Translations under genes and position numbers: made by a program
Source of the DNA: Cylicocyclus nassatus
Taxonomy: Eukaryota > Nematoda > Chromadorea > Rhabditida > Strongylidae
Direction of reading: 5' to 3'
Length of the DNA: 64,000 nucleotides
Assembly (NCBI GenBank): GCA_958299035.1
Contig: CATQJL010000112.1
Span: forward strand, 57,705,823 to 57,769,822
The notes under the pieces: model-generated
Told to the model about the DNA's origin: nothing
The model's input: only the letters and a program-made list of their open reading frames with translations
Database searches by the model: none
In this document: in pieces, positions 23,926-35,545 of the stretch
How the letters are laid out: the number at the start of each line of letters is the position of its first letter
How positions within the stretch are numbered: the stretch's first letter is position 1

Positions 23926-24542
23926 GACGGGCGTGGCTACGTCCATTTTCTCCACTGAGAGGACCGGAATTAGAAGACCGAACCAACACAATGTCCTACT
24001 CCTAGGGTCTGTAGACTAGGTACTAATCGGGGAGCTAGATTTTGCTTGGATGCTGCCTTTCCTTCTCATATATCCCCCATTCCGTGCTATTCTGATCGGA
24101 CGCACATTGTCCGGTCTATGCGTGCAATAAATTACTTCTGTTGCTGGGTTTCGAATAATTTGCATAAAATTTGCAAAGATGTCTACTTTGTCTTTGATAT
24201 GCTTTCACACCGATTTATCCTGATGACTGATTCTGGAGCTAGACACAAAGATTGCTGCTTTGGACTAATGCAGTGTGAGCGGGCGCGAAAGCGGCGCGCG
24301 CGTATCCTCACTGTAAATGTTTTTCATGCGCATTGCGGCTTATAAAACCGTGTTGTTCGCTCTCAAAATATTGCGCCTTCGTCATGCAGCATCCTGTACG
24401 TATACTAGTGTGACTAACCCTGCCTTCGAAGACGATTTAGCCGAAATCGCGCGGTAAAACTACTATCTGTGCCAAAACTATTATCTGTGCCCAATTCCAC
24501 GGTACAATAAAAACTAGAATTTAGAACTATCAAGATTTATTA

Positions 24543-25468
24543 GGTCGTCCCGAAAGCATTTTCGCTTTTTCTGAACAAGCGCACAGTCCGCAGAACAAAG
24601 GTATACAAGAGCTCTTGGTAGCATTTGATGCAGTTTTTCATGCTCTTTCTGATGGTCATCTCTATGATGCGGATAATGCAACGAGCTCTCAGAAAATTGC
24701 TACAACTGCAACTCATGGTTTTTACCAAGCTCAGGTTCAGCTATTTTTCTAAATTCTTGTACTGATTTCCCGAAGAAGTCCAAGTGACCTGTCGATAGAG
24801 CAAACAAAGTAGGATGCAATACAATTTTTATCCTTTCCATAACTTACTTTGAAAATTTTTTAAAATTAGTTTTTCGATGCTATCAAATCCCATATTTGGT
24901 CAACTTAAACCTCATAGAACAACAGCCGGCGAGCAACTCGGGTATAATTCATGTTTTTCAAGAAACCCCAGGCTGTACGCGACAAATTAGAAATTAGATA
25001 TTTCGAACCCCGGAACGCTCAATTGTTTCGTAAAATTAGTGCTAAATCCTAACCCACTTTAAAAGTATCAAAAATCGAGAGTGTAGTGAAGTTTGACGAG
25101 TCTGCGTCTGGTATGGAACTTCTAAAATTCGACGGTGTTGTTCAAAATTCTGTCAAAAAGCTATGGGGAGCCCTTGGAAGGAGATTGAAACTGTTTTGTA
25201 TCCTACTTTCTTTGCTCTATCCGCTGGTTACTTGTACTTTCGAAGGATCAGTATAATTCAGAAAAATAGTGGAACTTGACCTTGGTAAAAAGCATGGGTC
25301 GCAGTTTATCGCAATTTTCTGATAGCACATTGTTTCAGCTGCTTAATAAAGATGACCACTTGAAAGAGAATAAAAAACTGCATCGAATTTACCAAAAGCT
25401 TCTGTTAACCTTTGTTCTGCGGATTGTGGCGCTTGTTCAAAAAAAGCAAAATTACTTTTGGGACGACT
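24543..25468. mobile_element. mariner-like element with arms of over 200 bp
   Basis: TA (24541-24542, 25469-25470) flanks GGTCGTCCCGAAAGCATTTT at the left and AGTCGTCCCAAAAGTAATTT at the right (other strand). Similarity between the inverted arms continues for at least 200 bp, through GAACAAGCGC and CCGCAGAACAAAGG to ATCAGAAAATTGC-type sequence. The 926-bp element is mostly foldback and has no transposase. Confidence 0.85.
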
Positions 25469-25630
25469 TAATATTTTACTCATTAAAGACAGTTCAACCG
25501 AAACGTTAGGTAGTAAAAATCCAGCATCTTCGTCTTTCTACAGCACTTATAAATATCAAAAACTAGCTTATCTACACGGCTCCGCTCGGCCCTGTCAGAA
25601 CACTGTAATAATGGTCCCATCCCTATCCCT

Positions 25631-25987
25631 CAGTGGCGTACCCAGAATTTCGGCGCGCGGGGGGGAAGACAAAAAATTTTTTCAAATGAAGGTGCTTGGC
25701 GTAAGCCACGCACTCCGAAAAATTTTTACGGATGCCTATAAAATTTTTTGCGGGCCCCCAACCCTTAAAATCTGGAAAAGGGGGCGTGGTGTCAGCCACG
25801 CCCCCCGAAAAAAATTTTTTATAAGGCTAATTCGATTTTTCAAAAAATTTGAAAAATTATTTTGATTGTTCACAAAAATAAACAAGTCACTTGCACATTT
25901 TTATAGCTCATGTAAGTATCTTTCAAAAATTTCGCGACTTCTTCTCGGGGGGGGGGGGGGTGGCCTCCCCCCCTCGGTACGCCACTG
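25631..25987. mobile_element. hAT-like MITE, second copy
   Basis: Same family as the element at 15762: starts CAGTGGCGTACCCAGAATTT, ends CGGTACGCCACTG, 357 bp. A perfect 8-bp duplication CTATCCCT flanks it (25623-25630 and 25988-25995). Its right end is the seed of the tandem array that follows. Confidence 0.9.
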
Positions 25988-26640
25988 CTATCCCTGTGTG
26001 CAGCCTTTCCTTGTGCCCACTTCTACACTTCATTTCCCGTCCCCTGTGTTGTTTTCGAAATCAGCCCACTGGGTGGCCTCCCCCCCTCGGTACGCCACTG
26101 CTATCCCTGTGTGCAGCCTTTCCTTGTGCCCACTTCTACACTTCATTTCCCATCCCCTGTGTTGTTTTCGAAATCAGCCCACTGGGTGGCCTCCCCCCCT
26201 CGGTACGCCACTGCTATCCCTGTGTGCAGCCTTTCCTTGTGCCCACTTCTACACTTCATTTCCCATCCCCTGTGTTGTTTTCGAAATCAGCCCACTGGGT
26301 GGCCTCCCCCCCTCGGTACGCCACTGCTATCCCTGTGTGCAGCCTTTCCTTGTGCCCACTTCTACACTTCATTTCCCATCCCCTGTGTTGTTTTCGAAAT
26401 CAGCCCACTGGGTGGCCTCCCCCCCTCGGTACGCCACTGCTATCCCTGTGTGCAGCCTTTCCTTGTGCCCACTTCTACACTTCATTTCCCATCCCCTGTG
26501 TTGTTTTCGAAATCAGCCCACTGGGTGGCCTCCCCCCCCCCTCGGTACGCCACTGCTATCCCTGTGTGCAGCCTTTCCTTGCGCCCACTTCTACACTTCA
26601 TTTCCCGTCCCCTGTGCTGTTTTCGAAATCAGCCCACTTC
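25988..26640. repeat. 113-bp tandem array, six units, containing the MITE end
   Basis: Units begin at 25988, 26101, 26214, 26327, 26440 and 26556 (spacing 113, 113, 113, 113, 116). Each starts with the target site CTATCCCTGTGTGCAGCC and ends with the MITE terminus CTCGGTACGCCACTG; the sixth lacks that terminus. Because 113 is not a multiple of three, all three plus frames stay open for about 190-280 codons. This is an artefact, not a gene. Confidence 0.95.
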
Positions 26641-26654
26641 CCCCCCCCCTCCCC

Positions 26655-26880
26655 ACCTGTGCCAACTCCCAGCCCCGTAGCTCAAACTTTGCAAAAAAAA
26701 TCCGATAAGATCGATAAAATCAATAACCATCGATGACGAAAAGTAGCCTATGACGCCCGCCCCTCCCCGAAGTGTAAGTGTGCCAAGTTTTGGTCCGAAT
26801 TGGTTCAGAAATGGAATTGTCTATGCAGAGCATACATACATACATACATACATACAGACAGACAAACAGACATTCAGCTT
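26655..26880. mobile_element. RTE-like retroelement 3' tail
   Basis: GTGCCAAGTTTTGGTCCGAA followed by TTGGTTCAGAAATGG and a (CATA)n/(CAGA)n run is typical of the 3' tails of RTE-type LINEs and their SINEs. A close relative lies at 31575-31779. No reverse transcriptase is attached. Confidence 0.6.
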
Positions 26881-26950
26881 CTATGTAAGATTATTTTACC
26901 CATTACTGACACAATTTCAATTCTGCTTACTACAATAAATTTTTTTTCAG

Positions 26951-28502
26951 GTTGATGATCTTCAGACCATCCGCTTTATTGGTAGGACTACCCCCGCCGC
27001 TTCTTTTCTATAACAAGCTTTACGCTTCTGGTTTCATTACGAAACTTGCACAGCTATTACTGCCACTCGCTCATATTCACTACTTGACCAAGCGCATTCA
27101 CCAATCCAAATCAAGAACCCCGCCTCAAAAGTTGATAGAAATTGAGAACTTCGTTGTTTGGAACTTGCCCATGATTACGATCTGAACTCAAAACGTCAAA
27201 ATTGAATATCCGACTACAAAGAGGTCATCCAGTAGTGGATGGAACAGCTCATCGTCGAACGATTCATATGGCCTATGTTTCTGACGTCTTTCACCTTTGT
27301 CACGGTGACGATCAACATCCTTTTCAGCTGTGGTCTTCATCAAACACCGCCTCTGAAGCGTCTCGTGGCCGGGCTAAGTCAAATCCCATCAGGGAACACG
27401 TCGACGTATGTTTTTTTACTGAATAATAATATTTACACTCAAAGGTGCGTTATCGTAACCACAGTCCCATTCCATGCAAGGTTAGTATTACGTACAACTC
27501 AATATTGTACCCTCAACCAGAATGGTCTCGCTCGACTTCATTTTTTAGCGTCGCGAATGAATTCTCTGAACATCAATTGTACTCGCAAGCTCACAACATC
27601 GCGCTCTCATAACTTTGATTCGAAAATTTAGGAGCGATTAATGGCAAGTCCTCGCCGAAAGTGAATTAGTAACGTCCAACGCCTAGGTGCGATAAGATGA
27701 GAATGATTCTTTCAGGGTGAAGGGTGCTTTACTTGATCGAGAAATTGTAAAATGTCGACCGAGGGGGGGGGGGGGGGAGAAGAGAGGGAGTGATGGTGTT
27801 TTCTCATTATTCTTCCTGATCAACGTTTTATCATTTCAATTCTCTACCATTATTTGCTGTCTTTTTTGTGAAGATTGAAGTAGGATTGGAAATTTTACAA
27901 GTACTGTCTGTTTTCAAAAATACCTTTTTTGTGAAGATTGAAGTAGGATTGGAAATTTTACAAGTACTGTCTGTTTTCAAAAATACCATAGAGTGGAAGA
28001 TGTGTATGCAAGAACATCTGTTTCGGGAATGAGATAGACAATTTTTAAGCATTCGCAAATTCTACAAAGTGAATTTGTAACGTTCAACGCGTAACATTTT
28101 TTGGTATAAAGTGTCGAACTGTATTGTGCCCATGAGTGCCCTCTCAAAAAAAAATCCAAAAATGCAAAAATAATTTCAAAATTTCAGTTTGATGTAAGCG
28201 TAGAGAGAGAATCAACAAATTGTTGCCAATGATTCAATGTAAAATTTCTGAATGCTTCGCACTTTTGAGCAGTGTCGTATTTTTAGTTACTTCTCAGCCA
28301 TAATTTGCGCCATCAAAAGTCCACGTTTTCCTAGACCTTGGAATTTTGTCAAATATATTTTCGTATAATTGAATTTCATTGCAGGTCAGCTTCGGACCAG
28401 GACTGTCCCCCATCCGTTCTTGCTCGAATGAATCCGGAAGATGACCACATATGCAGGTCCGTCATTACCGTTTATGCAGCTGGTCAAGCACAAGCATTTT
28501 AG
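26951..28502 (+). CDS. probable membrane protein, 3' exons
   Basis: Three coding-like segments follow one another. The first starts at 26951 after a TTTTTTTCAG acceptor and reads RPSALLVGLPPPLLFYNKLY, then TKLAQLLLPLAHIHYL, both hydrophobic. The second, about 27236-27405, carries a membrane segment FIWPMFLTSFTFVTVTINIL and ends at a good donor (GAC|GTATGT). The third, 28385-28502, reads SASDQDCPPSVLARMNPEDD to a C-terminal VYAAGQAQAF and is in phase with the second. The last 13 codons plus stop recur in the other duplicate at about 40436 with a single silent change, while sequence after the stop diverges, which supports a real coding end. The first junction (near 27157-27235) is uncertain, upstream exons were not found, and other frames at 27202-27426 are also open. 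The family is not recognised. Confidence 0.42.
27861..27986. repeat. 63-bp tandem duplication
   Basis: Two almost identical 63-bp units starting CTTTTTTGTGAAGATTGAAG sit inside the last intron of the membrane-protein candidate. Confidence 0.9.
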
Positions 28503-29300
28503 AAAGTACTCAATCAAGCAGATCCGATGTGAGCAATGTGTATCACAAAAGAATGAGAAAACATTAGGTGAGTAAAAACAGATGTACCTTCGACAAATTT
28601 TTGAAACAAATTTCAGTTTGTTAAAATTTACTCATATACATGCACGCTTTTGCTAGGAAAAACTGTCGACATTTGGGATTTCTTATCTTCTTACAGATTC
28701 ACGTCATCCGACTTAGAAAAAAGAAATGGATGAACCGATCGCAAGCAATAAGTGTCCGAGCAGACTGGCGTAAACACTGAAGATTGATACCGTAGTCTAT
28801 GTATTCGTGTTTTATTTGCATTTATTCGCTTTTTGAGATCAGATTTTCGCGATAGCGCCTCTCCCACACGGCAGTGTTTCGAAACACGGCTAAGAAACAT
28901 TCTGTACGAAAATTCTTAGCCAAAATAGATTAACTGTATGAAAACGAAAAGACTTGAACAAAGAGATGAACGACGCGAAGAAACTAATCTCTGATTGCAG
29001 CTCATTCTCTATTCTAGCTCTATTTTGATTCAAGGCAGAGATGGCTAGTCGTAATACATTTTTACTGCAACGCTTCAGATTCTTAACCACCTAACTTTCA
29101 GAAAATTGTTAAATTGAAAATATTTTCCGAGTTTTGTCTCTGACTTGTGGCCCTGTTAAAAAACCTCTAAGGAGGAGTTCTTGCAAGAACACAATTCTTT
29201 ATTTTCATTTTAGTGTAGTGGACCAAGATCGCTGTGAGAGACATGGAAATGAGACTTCAAGTAAAACCAGTCCTCATTCGCCTATAGAGCAGAGTGTGAC
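28456..29300. repeat. left copy of the large duplication, segment 2
   Basis: Matches about 40428-41240 in the same orientation, for example TGCAGCTGGTCAAGCACAAG and GAAATGGATGAACCGATCGC. The pair ACATTAG|GTGAGT and TCTTACAG|ATTCAC looks like an intron in both copies, perhaps in a 3' UTR or an alternative terminal exon. A further match, 30645-30740 with 41255-41340, follows after the inserted foldback. Confidence 0.8.
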
Positions 29301-29702
29301 ACAACAACATTTGATTTTTCGCATATTTTTTTTTCTTGCGAAAGAGTTTACGATTTGCTGCTGCAAATACATATGAAGACAATAGTTTTGATTTTCTTAA
29401 ATACTTCCGTTTCATCACAGTTCTCCATTTGACTACAATCTGGCTGCAGATCGTTCTTGCGAAGAAAAAGAACAAAACAAGCAAAACGAGAAAGAGGCTG
29501 ATTTGAGTCCACACAAAGGTAGATCTTTCTCTGAATTTTCTAAAATGCCATCAATTTTGGCTCTATTTTTCATCATACATCGATCCAACTGGAAAGTTCA
29601 CAATATGGCGTTTTGATCCACATTTTGAGCTGGCAACTTAAGAATGTAATTTGCAACATACAAAGCTGTATTAAAGCTATAGACCTGAAAATAGAAATAT
29701 TA

Positions 29703-30637
29703 GGTTGATGCATAATTCCTGCACCAAAATAGGTACATACCGCAATAATCCGCAATAATCCCATATCCCAAATAGGATTCAATACATCATTAGATAGAGC
29801 AAACCTAGCTCTACAAAGTGCTCAAATATCTACACCAGCTTTGATCCATGCGAAGTTTCGAGCCGAAAACCTGAAAAAAAAACCATGCGTCCGAAAACCT
29901 TGAGACCAATCAAAACAAAATTGTAACTTCGTTCGAAAAGCGCCTACAAAATTTCTTTCTTGCTCACGTGTAGACAATCCACGTAAGACAACTATCTATG
30001 CGGTTCCTGTATTTTTTCTCAGCTAGACGATGAGAAAACGAAGTTTTCATGTTTGCCAAGTTATTGCTGAGATGTTCTAGTACTGACAGTTGTATAGTAC
30101 ATGCCATTAGCCGTGAAACTTTACATTTTTAGCCTTCTAGAACAACTAGTTCACGAGAAATGACGAATCTAGCTCTCTTCATCCAAATTTTGCTTGCCTA
30201 GTTGCCAAGAATTCGATATTTCTAGTAAACCAGCTGCTGTAAAGAGCTGAAAGTTCACATTCACGCTTCTAAGGTCCTATAGTATACAACTATCTGTGCT
30301 AGAACATCTCAGCATTGTTTCGAAAAAAACGTGAAAAACTTCGTTTTCTCATTGTCTAGCTGAGAAAAAAATACGGGAACCGCATAGATAGATGTCTTTC
30401 TTGGAATGTCTACGCGTGAGCAAGAAAGAAATTTTGTAGGAGCTTCTTGAACAAAGTTACAATTTTGTTTTGATTGGTCTTTTCTCGGAAGCATAATTTT
30501 TTTCGGTTTTCGGCTCAAAACTTTGCTTGGATCAAAACTGGTGTAGATATTTGAGCAAGATCTTGTAGAGCTAGGTTTGCGCCATCTAGTGATAATCATA
30601 CTTGGGATATATTTGGTGCAGGAATTATGCATCAGCT
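29703..30637. mobile_element. mariner-like foldback element
   Basis: TA-flanked ends GGTTGATGCATAATTCCTGC and, on the other strand, AGCTGATGCATAATTCCTGC. The arms pair for about 400 bp each (29703-30110 and 30245-30637), including CTATCTATGCGGTTCC facing GGAACCGCATAGATAG. It splits the large duplication, so it inserted after that duplication or was lost from the other copy. Confidence 0.85.
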
Positions 30638-30874
30638 TAATATTTCAAGAAGTTACTTTAGTTGTTTCAATGACAACTCTAATATACTACTGTAAGAACT
30701 TAATTATGAAAGATCTGTTCTTGTAGAATGAAGCAAACGTGAAAACAACAAGACCTATTTTATACCGTTGCTATTGCAGATAGTGAAGTTTGGATAAAAT
30801 TGTAGACTTTCCTTCCAGCCTGATGTAAGGTATGTTATAGAACATATTCGAGCATCAATGTCCGTGGAAGAAAT

Positions 30875-31105
30875 TTATGGAGGCACATCTAGCTTTTTTC
30901 TATAATAGGTCAAATCCCAGCTAAAAAAAGATAACGATAGCAGATGAAAAAAAGTCGGCTTTCCAATGGCTTCGTCTGCTACTCTTTGATCATGTAGCAA
31001 TTCGCAGTTTGAAATTGGTGGTAGACGCGATCTCTTGGTCCTCTCCCACAGTTTGGAAGCCAATATTTGGATGCCGAAACACGAATTAAATTTTGCTTTT
31101 GGCAT
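30875..31105 (-). CDS. weak coding candidate
   Basis: A 76-codon minus-strand frame with nematode-like codons, including LASKLWERTKRSRLPPISNC. I see no splice site that fits and no domain. It may be an exon or chance. Confidence 0.2.
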   Translation of the reverse strand: MPKAKFNSCFGIQILASKLWERTKRSRLPPISNCELLHDQRVADEAIGKPTFFHLLSLSFFSWDLTYYRKKLDVPP

Positions 31106-31388
31106 AGAATGCGAAGAATGGATTTGAAGAAGGTAATCTGTTATTCAAACAGTTTCAAATCAATTCTTGCTCCAGATGTATGTAAGAAAATTTTTTCAAA
31201 TTCACAGCGCTACTACTTCTTATCTTAAAACAAGCTATTGCACTACCAGGACTATGGACATAACATTCAAATTTCGTGTGCTGTGTGGTCACGGTACCTC
31301 CTTACAAGAAGAGACTTTTTCTTCTTCTTTTTTTGCAAAAGTCAAAGCTTTGATTTCAGGTAATTCCGCTTCCTTTCAAGCGTTTCAG

Positions 31389-31511
31389 TATCAACCAATT
31401 CTCGCCTGTGCGGTCTCGGTGAGCGGTCGCATTTGCTGTCGCTCCCTTTGGTTCCGATTTCGAGGTTCTGCTTCCACCGTCTTCAACCAGCAAACTCCTT
31501 CTACCTCAGAG
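31389..31511 (+). CDS. lone coding exon, unknown gene
   Basis: Forty-one codons lie between a GCGTTTCAG acceptor and a TCAGAG|GTAATT donor, both strong, in phase 0. The product reads YQPILACAVSVSGRICCRSL and on to STVFNQQTPSTSE. The RTE-like tail and LINE fragment start just downstream and would lie in the following intron or have truncated the gene. Partner exons were not found. Confidence 0.4.
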
Positions 31512-31574
31512 GTAATTTCTTCTGGTAACTTTGGTTCATCAGCACATCTTCTTCCCCCCGCGGGGGTGATCAGC

Positions 31575-31779
31575 ATGCTCGATTACCCCCCTGTGCCAAC
31601 TCCAAGCCCCGTAGCTCGAATTTTGCAAAAAAATCGATAAAATCGACATCGACCGATAACGAAAAGTGGACTGTGACACCCGCCGGGGCCCGAAGTGTAT
31701 GTGTGCCAAGTTTGGTCCGGATCGGTTCAGAAATGGAATTTTCTATTCGGAACATACGGCGGAGCCTGGTAAGCCAGCT
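31575..31779. mobile_element. RTE-like retroelement 3' tail, second copy
   Basis: Shares CCCGTAGCTCGAATTTTGCA, the GATAAAATCGA run and GTGTGCCAAGTTTGGTCCGG with the tail at 26655. It abuts the 5'-truncated LINE at 31782. Confidence 0.6.
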
Positions 31780-31781
31780 AG

Positions 31782-33402
31782 TTGATTTATAAGCTGGAAA
31801 ACTATGGTATCCGTGGACAGCTTCTTTCATGGTTTACTTCATATCTAAGAAATAGAGGGGTGACTGTACGCATGGGTAATGACTTTTCCTTGCGAAAGCG
31901 GTATCCCACAAGGAGGCACACCATCCCCCTACTTTTCTTGACATATACAGCGGAACTCCCTGCTTACCTCAGAACCCACCCGGACATCAAAGTCCAGATT
32001 TTCACTGATGATATAAAGATCTATTTTTGTTATGATAGCGAGAAACAGAGAGAAGCTTATGCAGCTATTTCCTCTTCAATACAAAAACTGGTCTTATGTT
32101 CAAACGAATGGAATCTTCCCGTAAACGCCTTAAAAACGAAAATGATGTTTGGAAATGGCGATTGTCCCCCATATGAGTGTAATGGTGTTGCACTTAAGCC
32201 TTGTGACACAATGAGGGATTTTGGCGTTTTTGTGGACAACCAACTAAAAGTTACGCTTCATTATAGCACAATCGCCAAAAAGGCCCTTTCTAGTTTTTTC
32301 ATCATTTTACGTAGTGTTCATGGCAATGACCACAGATTACTGGTAAGACTATATAAAACATACGTTCTGCCGTATCTAGAGTACGCGTCGCCAGTCTGGA
32401 ATCCGTTTTCGAGAAAAAATATTGAGATGCTTGAAAGAGTGCAGAAAACATTCACAAGAATTGTTTTCTATAGATGTTTCCCCGATTCTGGATATCCCAG
32501 TTCCCTACCAGCATACAAGACGCGACTATCGATTTTGGGCTTGCGAAGCTTGAAATATAGGCGTGTATTTAATGATCTAGTGTTTTGTTTTCGTATAATC
32601 TCTTGAGACTAGACTCCGTGGTCTTCCGACCCTGTGGTACTCGGACCGGGGGATTCAAAGTATGCTATTGGAAACTGGGAAATAGAATTTCTAGTACTGC
32701 ATACAATTCCTTTTTCTCTCGTACATCAAGATGGCTCAGTCTCCCCTGGATATTACCGCTAGCGAAAAAGCCATTTTCAGAAAAAGACTGAACCACATTG
32801 TTTAGCTTCTTTGCAGATTCCTGATGTTTAGCCACTACTTCAAGTACTGACACGAGTGACCTCGGAGCCTGTTCTAGCCGCATGCTTCAATCATTCATCT
32901 GCAGTGCTTGAGTCATCCGAGCTTATCTGTGTGGGCGTCATCCCTCATATTATATCATTATACCATTGTTCTTCGTGCTGTGTTTTGGTCTTGTTTTTTT
33001 TGTTGGCACACTTCTTTCTCACGTTGGGCAGAGTCTCCTCTATCTCAACTTCTATTCCCAGAGTCTACAATTGTGGCAAAAGGTGAATGGTGTTCTTGAG
33101 ATTTCACAGGTGTATCTGGGGGTGGATTGTTAGGTTGGTGAATACCTAACGTCGCCAAAATCAGCCCTTGGATCGTCCTTGAATTGAGGACGATAGCATT
33201 CTCCACTGCTACTCACCTGTTAGCTAATTACTTATTTTTGCATCCTACCAGATGCGTTACTGTCACTGTAGGCAGGGTTTTTACCGCTGTCGATTAATGA
33301 TGGAGATAGTCTTGAGCCCTTATGTCAGACTTGGTGGCCTCTATGATCTAATTCTGTTGTACTCGTTTGATGTTTGCTTTTTTTCGGGCACACTACGTGT
33401 AA

Positions 33403-33437
<35 letters not shown>

Positions 33438-33440
33438 ATT
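31782..33440 (+). mobile_element. 5'-truncated CR1/Jockey-type LINE with AAAT tail
   Basis: A long frame (31782-32606, 274 codons) covers the second half of a reverse transcriptase. It begins IYKLENYGIRGQLLSWF, has VQIFTDDIKIY where the catalytic YADD box should be, then YKTYVLPYLEYASPVWNPF. After a frameshift near 32600 a second frame carries FFSRTSRWLSLPWILPLA, the usual C-terminal motif. About 600 bp of 3' UTR ends in a (TAAA)n tract at 33399-33440, as in CR1-like LINEs. FTDD instead of YADD, the loss of motif B in the frame and the frameshift make it inactive. It looks much younger than the LINE at 19915. Confidence 0.9.
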
Positions 33441-34127
33441 CTTCATTTGTTTTGTTGCGGGCTCTGGTAACAGACGGCAGACAAAGCGTAAATTTAAGAT
33501 TCAATACAAAAACAATGATTCTGCGTTCATATGAACCAGATACAACTATGGCCATAATACGCTCAAAATGAGGTCAATTGAGGATACAATAATTCATACG
33601 GAACTTTACGCAACAGGCAGAGATGTGGGTAAGAAGGGGGATATGTCCTTCAATGTAGCTTTGACCATCTTTTTCCGTAAAGCTGGGTATCGAAGCATGG
33701 CATGGTAGTTGTTCAGATTATTGGAATTCGCCAAGATAAATTTCCTAACCGCGCACTAATCTGACATGTAAGCCCGATATCTTTTTTCTTCAGTGGCTGC
33801 ACTTACGACGCTATAATTACTTTTTTCTTGCATGTTCAGATATGTGATTTTTGAGACAATCCTTGATATAGCCAAATTTCCAAGCTATGCCCATTTGCCG
33901 GACTATGTCATAGGCTAGTGAAGTTCTTATAAATTTGTATCTCCCTTATTTAGAGAGAAATTGGTGCCGGCCGCACATGAAATATGATCAACGTTGCTTA
34001 CAATGGTCAATCAAGCCCATGCAGGAATTTTCTGCTCCTCTGCTTTCTATGTTAGGATAGGTCACTGCTAATCCGTTGAAACGTAATAAAAATTATCGTA
34101 TACCACTTAGTACAGGAAAGCTAGTTT
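33441..34127. other. intergenic, no gene recognised
   Basis: AT-rich spacer following the LINE tail with no supported feature. Confidence 0.35.
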
Positions 34128-34340
34128 TCAAAATGGCGCTATCAATTGTGTAAAATCCTGCTCGTCAGGCTGGACATGTAAAAGGTATATATTGCACAAA
34201 GTGTAATTACAATACCCCTTTGCATCTTCACAGTCGATTTCCACCCTTGACACTTGCCACTCTTGTGCCGGACTCTGGACATGTTTAACAGGTCCTGACA
34301 TCATGGCGGTGCACTGACGATGATACTTAGAAAGCCTCAT
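34128..34340 (-). CDS. coding fragment with paired cysteines
   Basis: A 70-codon minus-strand frame reads VKHVQSPAQEWQVSRVEIDC followed by EDAKGYCNYTLCNIYLL. Codon choice is nematode-like, and the cysteine and N-glycosylation pattern (NYT) suggests an extracellular domain. There is no obvious signal peptide or splice partner, so this is probably one exon or a remnant. Confidence 0.35.
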   Translation of the reverse strand: MRLSKYHRQCTAMMSGPVKHVQSPAQEWQVSRVEIDCEDAKGYCNYTLCNIYLLHVQPDEQDFTQLIAPF

Positions 34341-34732
34341 TCATGTTTTTCCCTTTGCGAGAGCCGGTCGTCTTGGAGCGGTAGAGCTGTTCATAACCGA
34401 TTATTTTTTGTTTTCATTTTTTATTATTCGATCTGGTAACTAGCAGTAGCGGAAAGGGGAGCTAAGAAAGAATCTCTTTTTTCACAAAACGGTAAGCGAT
34501 TTAGTCATTTGCAGGAGTTACAAAAATGTGCAGATGACTGTTTTTACCTGTAGGCAATGACAATGTTGTTTTTTGAAAAAAGAACCTAGTCTAGCTTCGC
34601 GATTCGTTGGCGGCTGACAAAAATTTCTAAGCGTCTTATTTATACGGAAGAATGGCAATTTATGATTTAAGAGAACTTTGCCTCACCTTCTCCTCCGCTC
34701 ACACCCAGCCCTCTTTTGTAAATGATTTTTAG

Positions 34733-35177
34733 GACCGCTACCGCTGGGTATGGTTTTTCTCAATGGCCTTCTGCTCGATATAATATCTCTCAGTACAAGG
34801 TCGCGAAAATGTCCTACACAAGGTACTTTCATTATGACTATGAAACTGGGAAAGATGGCACTAAAGTCAACAAAGGAACGTTAGCTCAACACTTTACTAT
34901 ATCGGAGACTCCGCGATTTGTAAGGCTCTTCTGTGGCGCGAATACAGGCACAAAGGCGATTGAGACTGCTGTCGACGATGGCGCGAAGGTGCACTATGTC
35001 GATCTCTCCCAAGCATTCAGAAGAGCGACTTCTGAAGATTCTGCTGTTCTTATTGCTCTGCGGGAATGGATGAAGGCTTCAGCCTCAAGAATTAATCAGA
35101 CGCTGCGCCAAAGGCTCTCAGATACGGGGAAAACGGAGACATTTTGGAGTGACAAATTTCTTGACACTGATATGTAG
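34733..35177 (+). CDS. terminal exon of an unidentified protein
   Basis: After an AATGATTTTTAG acceptor the frame stays open for 148 codons to TAG at 35175. It reads TAGYGFSQWPSARYNISQYK, later SETPRFVRLFCGANTGTKAI and VHYVDLSQAFRRATSEDS, and ends TFWSDKFLDTDM. The opposite strand is closed over most of this span, which favours real coding. Incoming phase is 2, so at least one exon must lie upstream; I could not find it in 33.5-34.7 kb. An internal AAG|GTACTT donor-like site is present. No domain is recognised. Confidence 0.5.
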
Positions 35178-35545
35178 AGCAGCATCTAACATTTAATGCA
35201 GCATCTAGCAAGGAAAGTCTTTGTAGTCGAAATGGCCTTTGGAATCAAAGATATACCGTTATGAAGAGCATCAAACGCTGATTTCAAATCTGTCGCCAAG
35301 TGTCTGTACTCCGAATTCTGAGCGTTTCCTGGGATTAAGGAATTGCACGCGCAACTGGAGTAGAATATTGTGGAATTGCTCAAATGGTCTATGACTACAA
35401 TAGTACTTTGTGCAATGAATACCCTCTGACCAATATACGCATACTTAAAACAGCTTTATTTGGCAATAAATTTATCAAAAGGATTTTATTAAAATTCTAC
35501 CTGCTTTCTTAATTCCAAAACACTCATATCTTAGCGCTTAGAGTT

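Noticed and set aside
25866..26736. Open frames of 189-281 codons rich in PLLHFISHPLCC-type repeats
   Set aside because: All three plus frames are open because a stop-poor 113-bp unit repeats six times. It is a product of the MITE-derived array, not a repeat protein.
33120..33150. TTAGGTTGGTGAATACCTAA as a mariner end
   Set aside because: It is a short palindrome within the LINE 3' UTR and has no partner at mariner distance.
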